Both the position numbers and the translations under genes were made by a program. 64,000 bases of DNA, from assembly GCF_001758465.1 (NCBI RefSeq), contig NZ_MJIC01000016.1, positions 310,001 through 374,000 of the forward strand, in the 5' to 3' direction. Below are positions 24,165 to 32,248 of this stretch, in pieces. The first letter of the stretch is position 1. Every line of letters begins with the position of its first letter. The notes beneath the pieces were generated by a model. It saw only the letters and a program-made list of their open reading frames with translations. It was not told the origin of the DNA and searched no databases. Origin of the DNA: Marisediminitalea lipolytica (GTDB taxonomy: Bacteria > Pseudomonadota > Gammaproteobacteria > Enterobacterales > Alteromonadaceae).

Positions 24165-24733
24165 ACCCTAGGGTCAGTTATCGCAACATCAGCTTCCTGC
24201 TGATGTTGCTGCCAGAACGCCTGTAACTCAGGATAGGCAGCAAAATCAGCCAGCTCTCTGAATATCACCCAGTCAATCAGGCAGAACAAACAGATGGCCG
24301 GATATTCCCAGCGGGCGAAATCCCCGGCTTCGATGCCTTTATTCAGCGTTTGCAGTAGCGTATCAACCCGTTCGTTATTGAGTTTAAAAAACAGTTTATC
24401 CGGCTGATTGGCAATGTCGGAACGCTTTAGCATCATCAACTGCACAAAAGTATCATTTGCTGCATCGATAAGCGTTAAGCTATTTTCCTGCGCCCAGGTT
24501 AATGGCGCCATAGCAAGTTTTTCGTTTAAGAACCGAAAAATTACCCTTGAGTCATAAATCAGTAAATCGCCGTCTTCCAGCATTGGCACTTTAAGGGCAG
24601 GATTTTTGACTCTTAGTAACTCACGTCCTGGACCGGCAAAAATATCCATGTTGATAAATTCATAATCCTTACCCGCTAATAACAGTCGGATCCTGCGAAC
24701 ATAAGGTGATGTGGTTGAGCCATATAACTTCAT
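24161..24733 (-). CDS. Glutathione S-transferase family protein
   Basis: 190 residues from ATG 24733, which has AAGGGA upstream. A longer frame would run into the erpA terminator. Thioredoxin-like N-terminal domain: KLYGSTTSPYVRRIRLLLAGK, with a Ser/Thr-Ser catalytic region, cis-Pro in LKVPMLEDGDLLIYDSRVI and the glutathione-binding DSR. The helical C-terminal domain follows. Substrate unknown. Its stop overlaps the dehydrogenase stop region by 4 bp on the opposite strand. Confidence 0.9.
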   Translation of the reverse strand: MKLYGSTTSPYVRRIRLLLAGKDYEFINMDIFAGPGRELLRVKNPALKVPMLEDGDLLIYDSRVIFRFLNEKLAMAPLTWAQENSLTLIDAANDTFVQLMMLKRSDIANQPDKLFFKLNNERVDTLLQTLNKGIEAGDFARWEYPAICLFCLIDWVIFRELADFAAYPELQAFWQQHQQEADVAITDPRV

Positions 24734-24754
24734 AAAGTAATCCCTTGCAAAAAT

Positions 24755-24780
24755 AAAAAAGCAGTCCGCAGACTGCTTTT
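24755..24780 (-). terminator. Terminator of erpA
   Basis: Stem AAAAGCAGTC / GACTGCTTTT with a 4-nt loop, followed on the minus strand by a T-rich tract (TTTTTTATTTT). It lies right after the erpA stop and before the GST start. Confidence 0.88.
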
Positions 24781-24785
24781 GGCTA

Positions 24786-25130
24786 TTAAACGCTGAAACT
24801 TGCTCCACACCCGCAGGTCGTGGTTGCGTTGGGGTTATTTACCAGAAAGCGGGAACCTTCCAGGCCATCCACGTAGTCTACCGTGCCGCCCACCAGATAT
24901 TGTAAACTCATCGGGTCGACCACCAGGGTCACTTCGTTTTTCTCAATGGCCATATCGCCTTCGTTAACCTTTTCATCGAAGGTAAAGCCATACTGAAACC
25001 CGGAACAGCCACCGCCAGTCACATAAACCCTCAGTTTCAGATTCGGATTTTCTTCTTCCTGTACCAATTCACGCACCTTACTTGCTGCTGCGTCAGAAAA
25101 ATCAATTGGTAACGCCATCTCTACCGACAT
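24786..25130 (-). CDS. erpA: Iron-sulfur cluster insertion protein ErpA
   Basis: A-type carrier that passes Fe-S clusters to apoproteins such as the IspG/IspH enzymes. 114 residues from ATG 25130 (GAGG 5 bp upstream), the same length as in E. coli; a GTG two codons earlier overlaps the ribosome site. The three cluster cysteines are in [11 protein letters not shown] and [11 protein letters not shown]. Very close family match throughout. Confidence 0.97.
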   Translation of the reverse strand: MSVEMALPIDFSDAAASKVRELVQEEENPNLKLRVYVTGGGCSGFQYGFTFDEKVNEGDMAIEKNEVTLVVDPMSLQYLVGGTVDYVDGLEGSRFLVNNPNATTTCGCGASFSV

Positions 25131-25334
25131 ACTCACCTCAATTCTATACCAAGCCTGCCCGGCTCTTTGATAGGTTATTATCTAATACCTGAGTAAATAC
25201 ATCAACTATTAGGCAACGTCATAAATATCGCTGTGTACCAAGACAGTCAGTCATATATGGCGACTAATAGCGTGAAGGACAATAAGCAACTAAAGGAAAA
25301 AAAGAAGTGCCAGCTAAAGCCAGCAGGGAAAGCA

Positions 25335-25360
25335 GGTGGCCAACAGGCCACCCGAAGTCG
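25335..25360 (-). terminator. Hairpin downstream of the choice-of-anchor-L gene
   Basis: Perfect 7-bp GC-rich stem GGTGGCC / GGCCACC with a 4-nt loop, just past the stop of the minus-strand gene. There is no long T-run, so it may be a weak terminator or a transcript-end stabiliser. Confidence 0.45.
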
Positions 25361-25373
25361 GTATAGCAAGTAG

Positions 25374-26276
25374 TTAGCGTATCTTACGTCTGAACAACAT
25401 CATGCCCAGGCCGCCGGCCAGTAACAACAATGGATAAGGCTCACTGACATCAGTGACAACACCACCACCACCCTCTGTTGTGGTACCTGTCAGGTTACTT
25501 AAAAAGACACCACTATCAAAAACGGAGTCGAACGTATCGGCAATCGCAATTTTTAGCGTATGTGTCGACAGGTTTTCGTCGATCAAACCAATAAGGCTCA
25601 ATTTATTACTAAAGCCATCGTATTCAATATCAAAAGCGCCCCCGGTGTTGGACTGAAAATTACTGGCATTGTCACCCAGCACGAAAGATACTAAGGACGA
25701 ATCCGGGAAAAAGGCATAGTTAGTACCATCAACAAACACACCGAACACATCCGTTACTGCCTGATCAGGGAATTCATCACTACCAAAAATAAAATCCAGT
25801 GAAATAGCGTTTAGCCCGGCATCCAGGGTGAAGTCAAACTCGAAAAAGTTAACGTCATTGGTTACCGAACTTGGCGCAGAGGCAGCGGTCAATATTGCTG
25901 CCAGATCGCTGTCTGAACCGGTTGCCGGAATGAAAGGATTGAATTGCGAATTAGTATTCGTAGAGGGGATATTTGCCGTACCAGTTGTTAAAACTACGCC
26001 ACCGCCCATGGATACGGTGGTGGTTCCGTCGGTGATATTTACACCAGCAAAAATACCAGACTGAGCAGTATTGGCAGTAACACCATCTCCCACAGCGCCA
26101 ACAAAGGTTGGCGTACCAGTAATAGTAATACCACTACCGGGCGCAAATAACGCACCACTGATATCCGCAACGGCATCATCGCCAGCTTCAATTAAATCTA
26201 ATCCAACAATGCCAGCCTGCGCCTGCAGCGAAGTAGCCAGAAGTACTGACAAACCAATAAGTTTCTTTTTCATCAT
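25374..26276 (-). CDS. Choice-of-anchor L domain protein with PEP-CTERM-like tail
   Basis: 300 residues (ATG 26276; ATG 26273 is one codon on, and AAGGA at 26281-26285 fits either). Signal peptide SVLLATSLQAQA|GIV. The body carries the choice-of-anchor-L signature: VVLTTGTANIP, TGSDSDLAAILTAASAPSS, FIFGSDEFPDQ and IALSLIGL/THTLKIAIADT-type strands. After a GGGGVV spacer the C-terminus reads SEPYPLLLLAGGLGMMLFRRKIR: a short motif, a membrane helix and an Arg/Lys cluster, the tripartite layout of exosortase substrates, though the motif is SEP rather than the usual VPEP. Likely a secreted or surface protein. No exosortase lies in this window. Confidence 0.85.
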   Translation of the reverse strand: MMKKKLIGLSVLLATSLQAQAGIVGLDLIEAGDDAVADISGALFAPGSGITITGTPTFVGAVGDGVTANTAQSGIFAGVNITDGTTTVSMGGGVVLTTGTANIPSTNTNSQFNPFIPATGSDSDLAAILTAASAPSSVTNDVNFFEFDFTLDAGLNAISLDFIFGSDEFPDQAVTDVFGVFVDGTNYAFFPDSSLVSFVLGDNASNFQSNTGGAFDIEYDGFSNKLSLIGLIDENLSTHTLKIAIADTFDSVFDSGVFLSNLTGTTTEGGGGVVTDVSEPYPLLLLAGGLGMMLFRRKIR

Positions 26277-26799
26277 GAAATCCTTGTAAATGTGTTATTC
26301 CCTTACTAAACGTCATTGGTACCGCTACATCATGAACAGTAGGTAACGTCACATTGCATAAGTAAGGCCAACTTGGAAAACCTAACAAAATCAATAAGCT
26401 CATTTTTTGAACAAAAAAAATAGAATCAGACTTGTATAAAATTCCGACAACGCGACAGAGCAGAACTGTAATTAAGTTACAAAAATGGTGACAAATAAAC
26501 GAGAAACCGTAGAAAAAGATGAAGAGCAAAATACAACAACGCTCATAAATCGATATAAGCAAGGACTTGCATGGGCATAGCAACAGCCTGCACTAATTGT
26601 AGCCCCCTCCGAATCATTACGAAACAGGAATGCCGCATTGTACTAAAAAGCGGATTCTTACTGGCAATATTCTACTTGCAAAAGCCGTGTGTTGCAGAGA
26701 AATGAAATATCAATGGCAGGAGAGAGAGGTTATACTACAAATCGACACTAACCCGCTCAATAAGCTGCAAAAAGGCTTAACCTGTGGCGAGTCAACAGC
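26277..26799. other. Intergenic region upstream of the anchor-L gene
   Basis: 523 bases between the stop of the coiled-coil protein gene and the start of the anchor-L gene, both on the minus strand. Short frames (for example 26630-26836 on +) look random and overlap the neighbouring gene. The AT-rich half next to 26277-26540 probably holds the promoter of the anchor-L gene. No hairpin with a T-tract was found after 26800. Confidence 0.5.
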
Positions 26800-27510
26800 T
26801 CATTCTGGCTCGGCTAACAGTTCGTGCCAGTTGTAGCTGCGCTGATAGTCACCCCGGCGTCGCTTGTATTGATAAACCGTAGTTGAAAACTCAATGGACT
26901 CAGGCGTAAACCCGGCGGGAAGCTGCAAATATAAAGTGACTGGCTGGAAATATTTAAACCCGTACTCCACCACACCTTCAGGCAAAATAGCATCCTCCAG
27001 TGAGCTTAAAATGGTGTGCTTTCCTTTAAGGATCCCGGTTACCGAGATGGTCAGCTCACCTCTGATAATGGCAGACACAGCGCGTTGCTGCAGCAACACC
27101 ATGGTGGCCTTAAAATAACCGGGGGTGGCGGTAGGAAAAACTTCCAGACCATCAATAAAAAAGCCATCCTGCGTCGTTTCAGGGGCGACCACATGCTGAT
27201 AAAACGCTTTGTCTTTTTGCAGTTTAAAAATGGCCTCTTCCAACGCCAACACTTCTTGCCTGAGGTTGTCGTTGTGCATTTGCGCCATGTCGAGTTTGAC
27301 GGACAGCTGATTACTCAGGGTCTGAAGTTGTTCGTTTTCGGCCTGCAAGCCCGCCACCGAGTGCTGTAATTGCTCTGTTTGTTGCTGCATCCTGGCGCGT
27401 TCGATGTTAGCCAGTACAACCCCAAACACCAGCATAGCCAGCAGGCTTGCGCCAAGCAGCAGGATAGTCCGGGTCTGACCCAGGCGCTGAGGTATCTCAG
27501 ATAAATGCAT
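26800..27510 (-). CDS. DUF6776-type membrane-anchored coiled-coil protein
   Basis: About 236 residues from ATG 27510 (upstream TTG/GTG codons in frame are possible; no clear ribosome site). One membrane helix (TILLLGASLLAMLVFGVVLA), then about 75 residues of heptad-rich coiled coil (QLQHSVAGLQAENEQLQTL ... LRQEVLALEEAIFKLQKD). A globular beta-rich C-terminal domain (VFPTATPGYFKATMVLLQQ ... PVTLYLQLPAGFTPESIEF) follows. The layout recalls PilN/PilO-like inner-membrane proteins and fits DUF6776, to which I assign it from memory. Role unknown. Confidence 0.7.
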   Translation of the reverse strand: MHLSEIPQRLGQTRTILLLGASLLAMLVFGVVLANIERARMQQQTEQLQHSVAGLQAENEQLQTLSNQLSVKLDMAQMHNDNLRQEVLALEEAIFKLQKDKAFYQHVVAPETTQDGFFIDGLEVFPTATPGYFKATMVLLQQRAVSAIIRGELTISVTGILKGKHTILSSLEDAILPEGVVEYGFKYFQPVTLYLQLPAGFTPESIEFSTTVYQYKRRRGDYQRSYNWHELLAEPE

Positions 27511-27656
27511 AACCGTCACAGACAAACTAAAAACAGAACTGTGCCCGTTTTAGGCCAATTATTCAATCTTCGTGATGACATATCGATGCAATACTGTGCA
27601 AACTAACCACTTGTTTGTGTTACCATTTGACTACTTTCATCCGGCGTCCCAAATTT

Positions 27657-29333
27657 ATGCAATTGCGCGCTCTTCGACAAGAACTGGCCCATCCCCGCAC
27701 CTCTGTGCAGGTGTGTTTGCTTGGTATTATTGCCGGGGTAACGTCTGCGCTGTTAATAGTGCTGTTTCGCCTGGGCATAGATTGGGTGCAGCAAGGCGGT
27801 ATAAGCCTGCTTAGCGCCTTAGGCTTATCTGCCCAGTGGATATGGCTGGTGATGCCGGTTTGTGCAGTTATTCTGATTTTACTGATTGCTTATACTACCG
27901 GCTTTAAACATTACCGTCTGGGCATTCCCTTTGTCATTCATCGGGTAAAACAGCACTACGGGCATATTCCATGGCGAACAACCGTTAATCAGTTTTTCGG
28001 TGGGATGCTGGCGCTGGCTGGCGGGTTTGTGGTTGGCCGTGAAGGCCCCTCCGTGCATTTAGGCGCAGCAGGCAGCAGCCTCTTTGGTCAGGCGCTTAAA
28101 TTACCCCATAACAGCATTCGTACCCTGGCGGGCTGCGGCATTGCTGCCGGCATTTCTGCGTCTTTCAACACCCCTTTTGCCGCCGTGATATTTGTTATGG
28201 AAGTGGTATTAAGGGAATATAAAATCCACGTATTTGTTCCGGTAATGCTGGCTGCGGCCTGCGGCTCGGTGATTACCCGCATCGTTTTTGGCGAAGGCAA
28301 TGAGCTGGCTTATTTTTCATTTTCCTCTTTTAGCCAGTGGCTGTATCTGTATCTCATTTTGTTCGGTTGTTTGTTGGGGGTGCTGGCTACCTTTTTTAAT
28401 CAGTTGCTGATGTCTGTCATGAAACTCTTTAGCAAGGTGTCCATGGTATGGCGATTATTGCTGGCCGGCATTCTTACCGCCACCGGCGGCGCCCTGCTCC
28501 CCGAAGCACTGGGGGCAAACTTTGAAGACGTTAACGCGCTGTTTTCCGCCCATCCGACAGCATTAATTTTGCTGGAAATTCTGCTAATGAAATTTTTACT
28601 GGCCACCTTTGCCATTGGTCTGGGAATACCCGGTGGTATTATTGGCCCGGTGATGGTTCTGGGCATGCTATCAGGCGCAGTGTTATTGCTACCTGTTTCG
28701 CATTGGTTACCCGTTGACGATTTCACATCCAGCTTTGCTCTGCTGGGCATTGCGGGCATGCTGACGGCAGTATTACACGCCCCGCTGGCAGCACTTTCGG
28801 CAGTGATGGAGCTGTCTTACCGGCCGGAAATTATTTTACCGGCCATTTTGGTGATCGTACCGGCCTACGTTACCGCTACACAGTTTCTCGGCAACCGCTC
28901 TATTTTTATTCAGCAGCTGGATTTTCAAAAGCTTCCTTATGCCATCACCTCCATTCGTGAAGCACTGGAGAAAACCGGGGTACTGGCTGCCATGGAAACG
29001 GACTTTAAATTATTTTACGATGCGCCCGAATCAGCGCTGGAAAAAGTCTTGTCAGAAAACCCCACGCTAACGGTTATTCAGCAAAATAAGTTTGAACTGG
29101 ATATTAAGTATTCCTGGGTTCACTATGACGTTAGTCTGGATCGCCATGCGCATCCCATCAGTTATCAGAGCATGCAGGGGTTATCCGCTCAGGCTACCCT
29201 TGCAGAAGTCTACGAACTATTAAAGAGCACCCGTTCTGGTGCCGTTTACATATATGCTGAAGACGCTACAGAGGTAATAGGTGTGATCACCTGGAACCGC
29301 CTGCAAAGCTTTTTACAACGCGCACAATTTTAA
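27657..29333 (+). CDS. CLC-type chloride channel/transporter with C-terminal CBS-like domain
   Basis: 558 residues from ATG 27657 (a TTG at 27615 would add 14 residues; no strong ribosome site at either). Ten or more membrane helices. The CLC gating motif is GREGPSVHLG with Glu129 (equivalent to E148 of E. coli ClcA), and the proton-path glutamate is present as Glu182 in FNTPFAAVIFVMEVV. The first anion-site motif GSGIP is replaced by R87-L-G-I-P91, so the ion-coordinating serine is a leucine. The late GxFxP motif reads GGIIGP. The C-terminal about 130 residues contain one CBS-like unit (ATLAEVYELLKSTRSGAVYI). Both glutamates suggest an H+-coupled exchanger; anion preference is open. Confidence 0.88.
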   Translation: MQLRALRQELAHPRTSVQVCLLGIIAGVTSALLIVLFRLGIDWVQQGGISLLSALGLSAQWIWLVMPVCAVILILLIAYTTGFKHYRLGIPFVIHRVKQHYGHIPWRTTVNQFFGGMLALAGGFVVGREGPSVHLGAAGSSLFGQALKLPHNSIRTLAGCGIAAGISASFNTPFAAVIFVMEVVLREYKIHVFVPVMLAAACGSVITRIVFGEGNELAYFSFSSFSQWLYLYLILFGCLLGVLATFFNQLLMSVMKLFSKVSMVWRLLLAGILTATGGALLPEALGANFEDVNALFSAHPTALILLEILLMKFLLATFAIGLGIPGGIIGPVMVLGMLSGAVLLLPVSHWLPVDDFTSSFALLGIAGMLTAVLHAPLAALSAVMELSYRPEIILPAILVIVPAYVTATQFLGNRSIFIQQLDFQKLPYAITSIREALEKTGVLAAMETDFKLFYDAPESALEKVLSENPTLTVIQQNKFELDIKYSWVHYDVSLDRHAHPISYQSMQGLSAQATLAEVYELLKSTRSGAVYIYAEDATEVIGVITWNRLQSFLQRAQF

Positions 29334-29351
29334 ACGAGAGACATTACCAAT

Positions 29352-29780
29352 ATGACAATACTGTGGTTAAAAGCCCTGCACATTTTTTTTATGGTAGCCT
29401 GGTTTGCCGGTATTTTTTATCTGCCGCGATTGTTTGTTTATCATGCAGAAACCAATCAGCAGGTGGTGCGCGACCAATTTAAGGTGATGGAGCGGCGCTT
29501 ATGGCTGTTTGTTACTCCCTTTGCGCTTTTAACCTTGGTATTTGGTCTGGCCCTCATCTACACTTATGGCTATGCATGGTTTGCCGCATCAACCTGGTTA
29601 CACATTAAACTTGCTTTGGTGGCATTAATTTATGTGTATCATTTTTATCTTTGGTCATTGGTTAAACAATTTGCTGCCGATAAAATCACGCATTCGTCGC
29701 GTTATTTCCGTATCTTAAATGAAGCACCTGTACTGATATTACTCGCCGTGGTACTACTGGCGGTAGTTAAATTTATCTAG
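29352..29780 (+). CDS. hemJ: HemJ-like protoporphyrinogen IX oxidase
   Basis: 142 residues, four membrane helices. Typical HemJ start (ILWLKALHIFFMVAWFAGIFYLPRLFVYHAE) with the conserved His in ALHI and the WFAGxFYLPRLFVYH block, then MERRLWLFVTPFALL and LHIKLALVALIYVYH with a further conserved His. HemJ catalyses the oxidation of protoporphyrinogen IX to protoporphyrin IX in the membrane, late in haem synthesis. GAGAG ribosome site; 18 bp after the CLC gene. Confidence 0.88.
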   Translation: MTILWLKALHIFFMVAWFAGIFYLPRLFVYHAETNQQVVRDQFKVMERRLWLFVTPFALLTLVFGLALIYTYGYAWFAASTWLHIKLALVALIYVYHFYLWSLVKQFAADKITHSSRYFRILNEAPVLILLAVVLLAVVKFI

Positions 29781-29842
29781 AGCAAGTAACGCTCTCAATA
29801 CAAACCCCACCGGAATTGGGTATTGTTAAGGATCAGGCAAAT

Positions 29843-30031
29843 ATGGATGTGAACAACCAGCTGTTGAAAGAGTTATTGCATAAAACGGATACTGCTTTTC
29901 AGGCGCTTATGGATGAGCCGGGCTCCAGTGAGCTGCAATCCGCTTACGATGAGGCCAAGCTGGAACTCGACCGCTATGTGGTAAAATTTCGCGAGCAATT
30001 ACAGTACCGGCACGGCCATAAAAGCCGCTAA
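29843..30031 (+). CDS. Small helical protein of unknown function
   Basis: 62 residues from ATG 29843, chosen for AAGGA 10 bp upstream; an upstream ATG at 29816 has no ribosome site. Entirely predicted helical: LLKELLHKTDTAFQALMDEP, then SAYDEAKLELDRYVVKFREQL, ending in a basic RHGHKSR tail. Possibly a small soluble helical hairpin. Not recognised. It may be co-transcribed with hemJ (62-bp gap). Confidence 0.6.
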   Translation: MDVNNQLLKELLHKTDTAFQALMDEPGSSELQSAYDEAKLELDRYVVKFREQLQYRHGHKSR

Positions 30032-30041
30032 CAGCGCACAC

Positions 30042-30665
30042 TCAATGATTTTTAGGCACCACCTCGAACTGATTGGGTAACACCTGCATCAGCTCACCGC
30101 TTATATCCACATACTCTTTTAGCATACCCGGCAAGCTGTCAGCCAGACGGGGCAATCCACGCTCCAGTTCAGCTCGCCTATCCATTGGGGTTTGTTGTAG
30201 CCGGGATTGTGGGTCGGCCAGCGTACTGAATAATTTAAGACAACGGGTCAGACGGGCAGACAATGATTCCAGATCCAGACTCTGGCTACTTTCATTCCAC
30301 GCCTGCAACCATTGTTCCTCCAGTTGCTGATGACCCGTCAGTAAGCCCTTTAGCCATTGCTGCAAATTCTCTCGCTGGCTGGTATCACTATGCCAGCGGC
30401 AATCTTCCGGTAAACAAGACTCCCCCCGCCGCATTTTATCCAGGGTGTCCCGCAGTTGCGCCATTAAAAAATCAGCCAGTTCATCAGCCTGCTGCCGGTC
30501 GATAAAAGCGTCGCTGTTGCTGCAAATCACCCATGGCATCCATTGTTCAGGCATGGGGATTTCAGGGCAAGCGGCCACAGCAAAAATAGTCCCTTGCAAA
30601 TACGTCTGCTGCGGCAGAAATTTGGCAAAAGCCTGTTGTTGGTCGTTTTTCGACTTACTCACCAT
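30042..30665 (-). CDS. UPF0149 (YecA/YgfB) family protein
   Basis: 207 residues. All-helical family defined by an early block LQGTIFAVAACPEIPMPEQWMPWV (xLxGxxxAxxxxPexxxPxxWLPxi). A middle acidic segment and a second conserved part, WLKGLLTGHQQLEEQW (WxxGfxxG), are also present. There is no C-terminal SEC-C metal motif, so it is closer to YgfB than to long YecA. Molecular role unsettled. Convergent with the small gene at 29843, with a 10-bp gap. Confidence 0.87.
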   Translation of the reverse strand: MVSKSKNDQQQAFAKFLPQQTYLQGTIFAVAACPEIPMPEQWMPWVICSNSDAFIDRQQADELADFLMAQLRDTLDKMRRGESCLPEDCRWHSDTSQRENLQQWLKGLLTGHQQLEEQWLQAWNESSQSLDLESLSARLTRCLKLFSTLADPQSRLQQTPMDRRAELERGLPRLADSLPGMLKEYVDISGELMQVLPNQFEVVPKNH

Positions 30666-30797
30666 AACATTCCTCTGCGTGATGAATGGCTGTTAATGAC
30701 CATCCTCTCATGGTGTAATGCGGTTGTATTTGCCGCTTTGGCTAACTTTTAGCCGGGGCGCGTCACGCCATCTGTTCAATCATTAAATGAGTGTAAC

Positions 30798-31982
30798 ATG
30801 TCATCACGTCGAACCAAGTCAGGCTTTATTATCGCAGCTGCTTTTATTGGCCCGGGAACGGTAACCACGGCCAGTCTGGCCGGTGCCGGGTTTGGTTTTC
30901 ATTTAGTCTGGGCGTTACTGTTTTCTGTGCTTGCGACGGTTATTTTACAGGACATGGCGGTTCGTCTGGGATTTGCAACCCGGGCTGGAATGAGTCATGC
31001 CCTAAGCAATCAAATTAAAAACCCTCTGCTCAGACGGGGCATTTTACTCCTTGTGGTCTGCGCAATTGGCGTAGGCAACGCCGCTTACGAGTCGGGAAAC
31101 CTGACCGGTGCCGCCATTGGGCTCAATAATATCGCCGGTCTGGGCATTCCCATCTGGAGCTGTCTGCTCGGCGCTTTGGCAATTGTACTGCTCTGGCTGG
31201 GTCAGTACCGGCTTATCGAGAATGTACTGGTTTCATTAGTCGCGGTGATGGCCCTGGTATTTGTTCTTACTTTTGCCGTCAGTCAACCAGACTGGCAGCA
31301 AATGGCAGAGCAGTTGTTTACCCCCCATTTGTCCGCCGATAGCCTGACTACCATACTGGCGCTGATAGGCACCACAATTGTCCCTTATAACCTGTTTTTA
31401 CACGCTAGCTTAGTCGCACAAAGTGAGCAGGAAAGCCCCCATGAAGCGAGTCATTACCGCCGTCAATCAGCGCTGGCAATCAGTACCGGAGGGCTGATCA
31501 CGTTGTTTATTGTCGCCACGGCAATGCAGGCCTTTTATGGCCAGTCAGAGTCACTGCACGCTGGTAACCTTGCCCGACAACTCGCCCCATTGCTGGGCGA
31601 CTACGCCCAGTGGTTCTTTGCCGTTGGCATGTTTGCAGCCGGTTTAACCAGCGCAATAACCGCTCCCTTAGCGGCAGCCTATGCTCTGACCGGCGCGCTG
31701 AACAAACCGGCAGATTTACGTAGCCCTTGGTTCAGAGGGATCTGGCTTTGTATCATTCTGGTAGGTATCGGATTTTCACTTACCGGCACCAGGCCTCTGG
31801 TTGCCATTCTGTTTGCCCAGGCGGCCAATGGTTTACTGCTGCCGGTTATTGGCCTGCTGTTACTGTATATGATGAATTTTCATCCCGCGCTGGGCCGCTT
31901 AAAGAATAACTGGCTCGCTAATCTTGGCGGTGTAAGTGTGATCCTGTTGATTGTCTGGCTTAGTTGGCAGAAATTTGCATAA
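30798..31982 (+). CDS. NRAMP-family metal transporter with altered metal-site motifs
   Basis: 394 residues, about 11 membrane helices. The overall fold marks are those of NRAMP/MntH (FIGPGTVTTASLAGAGFGFHLVWALL in TM1, TTIVPYNLFLHASL in TM6). The canonical TM1 DPGN is replaced by G18-P-G-T21, and the TM6 methionine of MPHN by Val195 (VPYN). These are the residues that coordinate Mn2+/Fe2+ in characterised members. The protein therefore belongs to a divergent branch; substrate may be another cation (inference). A TonB-receptor remnant directly follows its stop. Confidence 0.86.
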   Translation: MSSRRTKSGFIIAAAFIGPGTVTTASLAGAGFGFHLVWALLFSVLATVILQDMAVRLGFATRAGMSHALSNQIKNPLLRRGILLLVVCAIGVGNAAYESGNLTGAAIGLNNIAGLGIPIWSCLLGALAIVLLWLGQYRLIENVLVSLVAVMALVFVLTFAVSQPDWQQMAEQLFTPHLSADSLTTILALIGTTIVPYNLFLHASLVAQSEQESPHEASHYRRQSALAISTGGLITLFIVATAMQAFYGQSESLHAGNLARQLAPLLGDYAQWFFAVGMFAAGLTSAITAPLAAAYALTGALNKPADLRSPWFRGIWLCIILVGIGFSLTGTRPLVAILFAQAANGLLLPVIGLLLLYMMNFHPALGRLKNNWLANLGGVSVILLIVWLSWQKFA

Positions 31983-31984
31983 AG

Positions 31985-32185
31985 AGACAATCACGCGATG
32001 TATACAGCACGGTTAATGCGCGCATAGCCTTATCGGGAGATGCATGGACTGTTGCAATCTGGGGCAAGAACATTACCGACGAACAATACTTACAGGAAGT
32101 AATCCCCGCGCCTGAATTTGGCGATTCTTTTATTCACCCTTCAGCACTACGTGCCTACGGCGTGGATGTCAGTGTCGACTTTTAA
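31985..32185 (+). pseudogene. C-terminal remnant of a TonB-dependent receptor
   Basis: An open frame of about 65 codons after the NRAMP stop encodes YSTVNARIALSGD, WTVAIWGKNITDEQYLQE and, at the end, SALRAYGVDVSVDF with a terminal Phe. This is the classic last-strands signature of TonB-dependent receptors (W-V-xWGKNLTDE-Y ... P-R-YGV-V---F). No start codon with a ribosome site and no plug or barrel precede it, so it is a 3' fragment of a deleted receptor gene that kept its own terminator. Seen: sequence and terminator. Inferred: deletion or replacement upstream, perhaps when the NRAMP gene arrived. Confidence 0.8.
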
Positions 32186-32203
32186 TCAGGCTGGTGTAAA
32201 ACG

Positions 32204-32232
32204 AATCACCCCGGACAAGCCGGGGTGATTTC
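32204..32232. terminator. Terminator between the TonB-receptor remnant and the MalY/PatB-like gene
   Basis: Perfect 11-bp stem AATCACCCCGG / CCGGGGTGATT with a 5-nt loop. Short T-tracts on both sides make it usable by the convergent genes. Confidence 0.85.
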
Positions 32233-32248
32233 AGATTTACTTCAGGGC

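Noticed and set aside
26630-26836. 68-codon plus-strand frame in the intergenic region
   Set aside because: No ribosome site, random composition, and overlaps the end of the coiled-coil protein gene.
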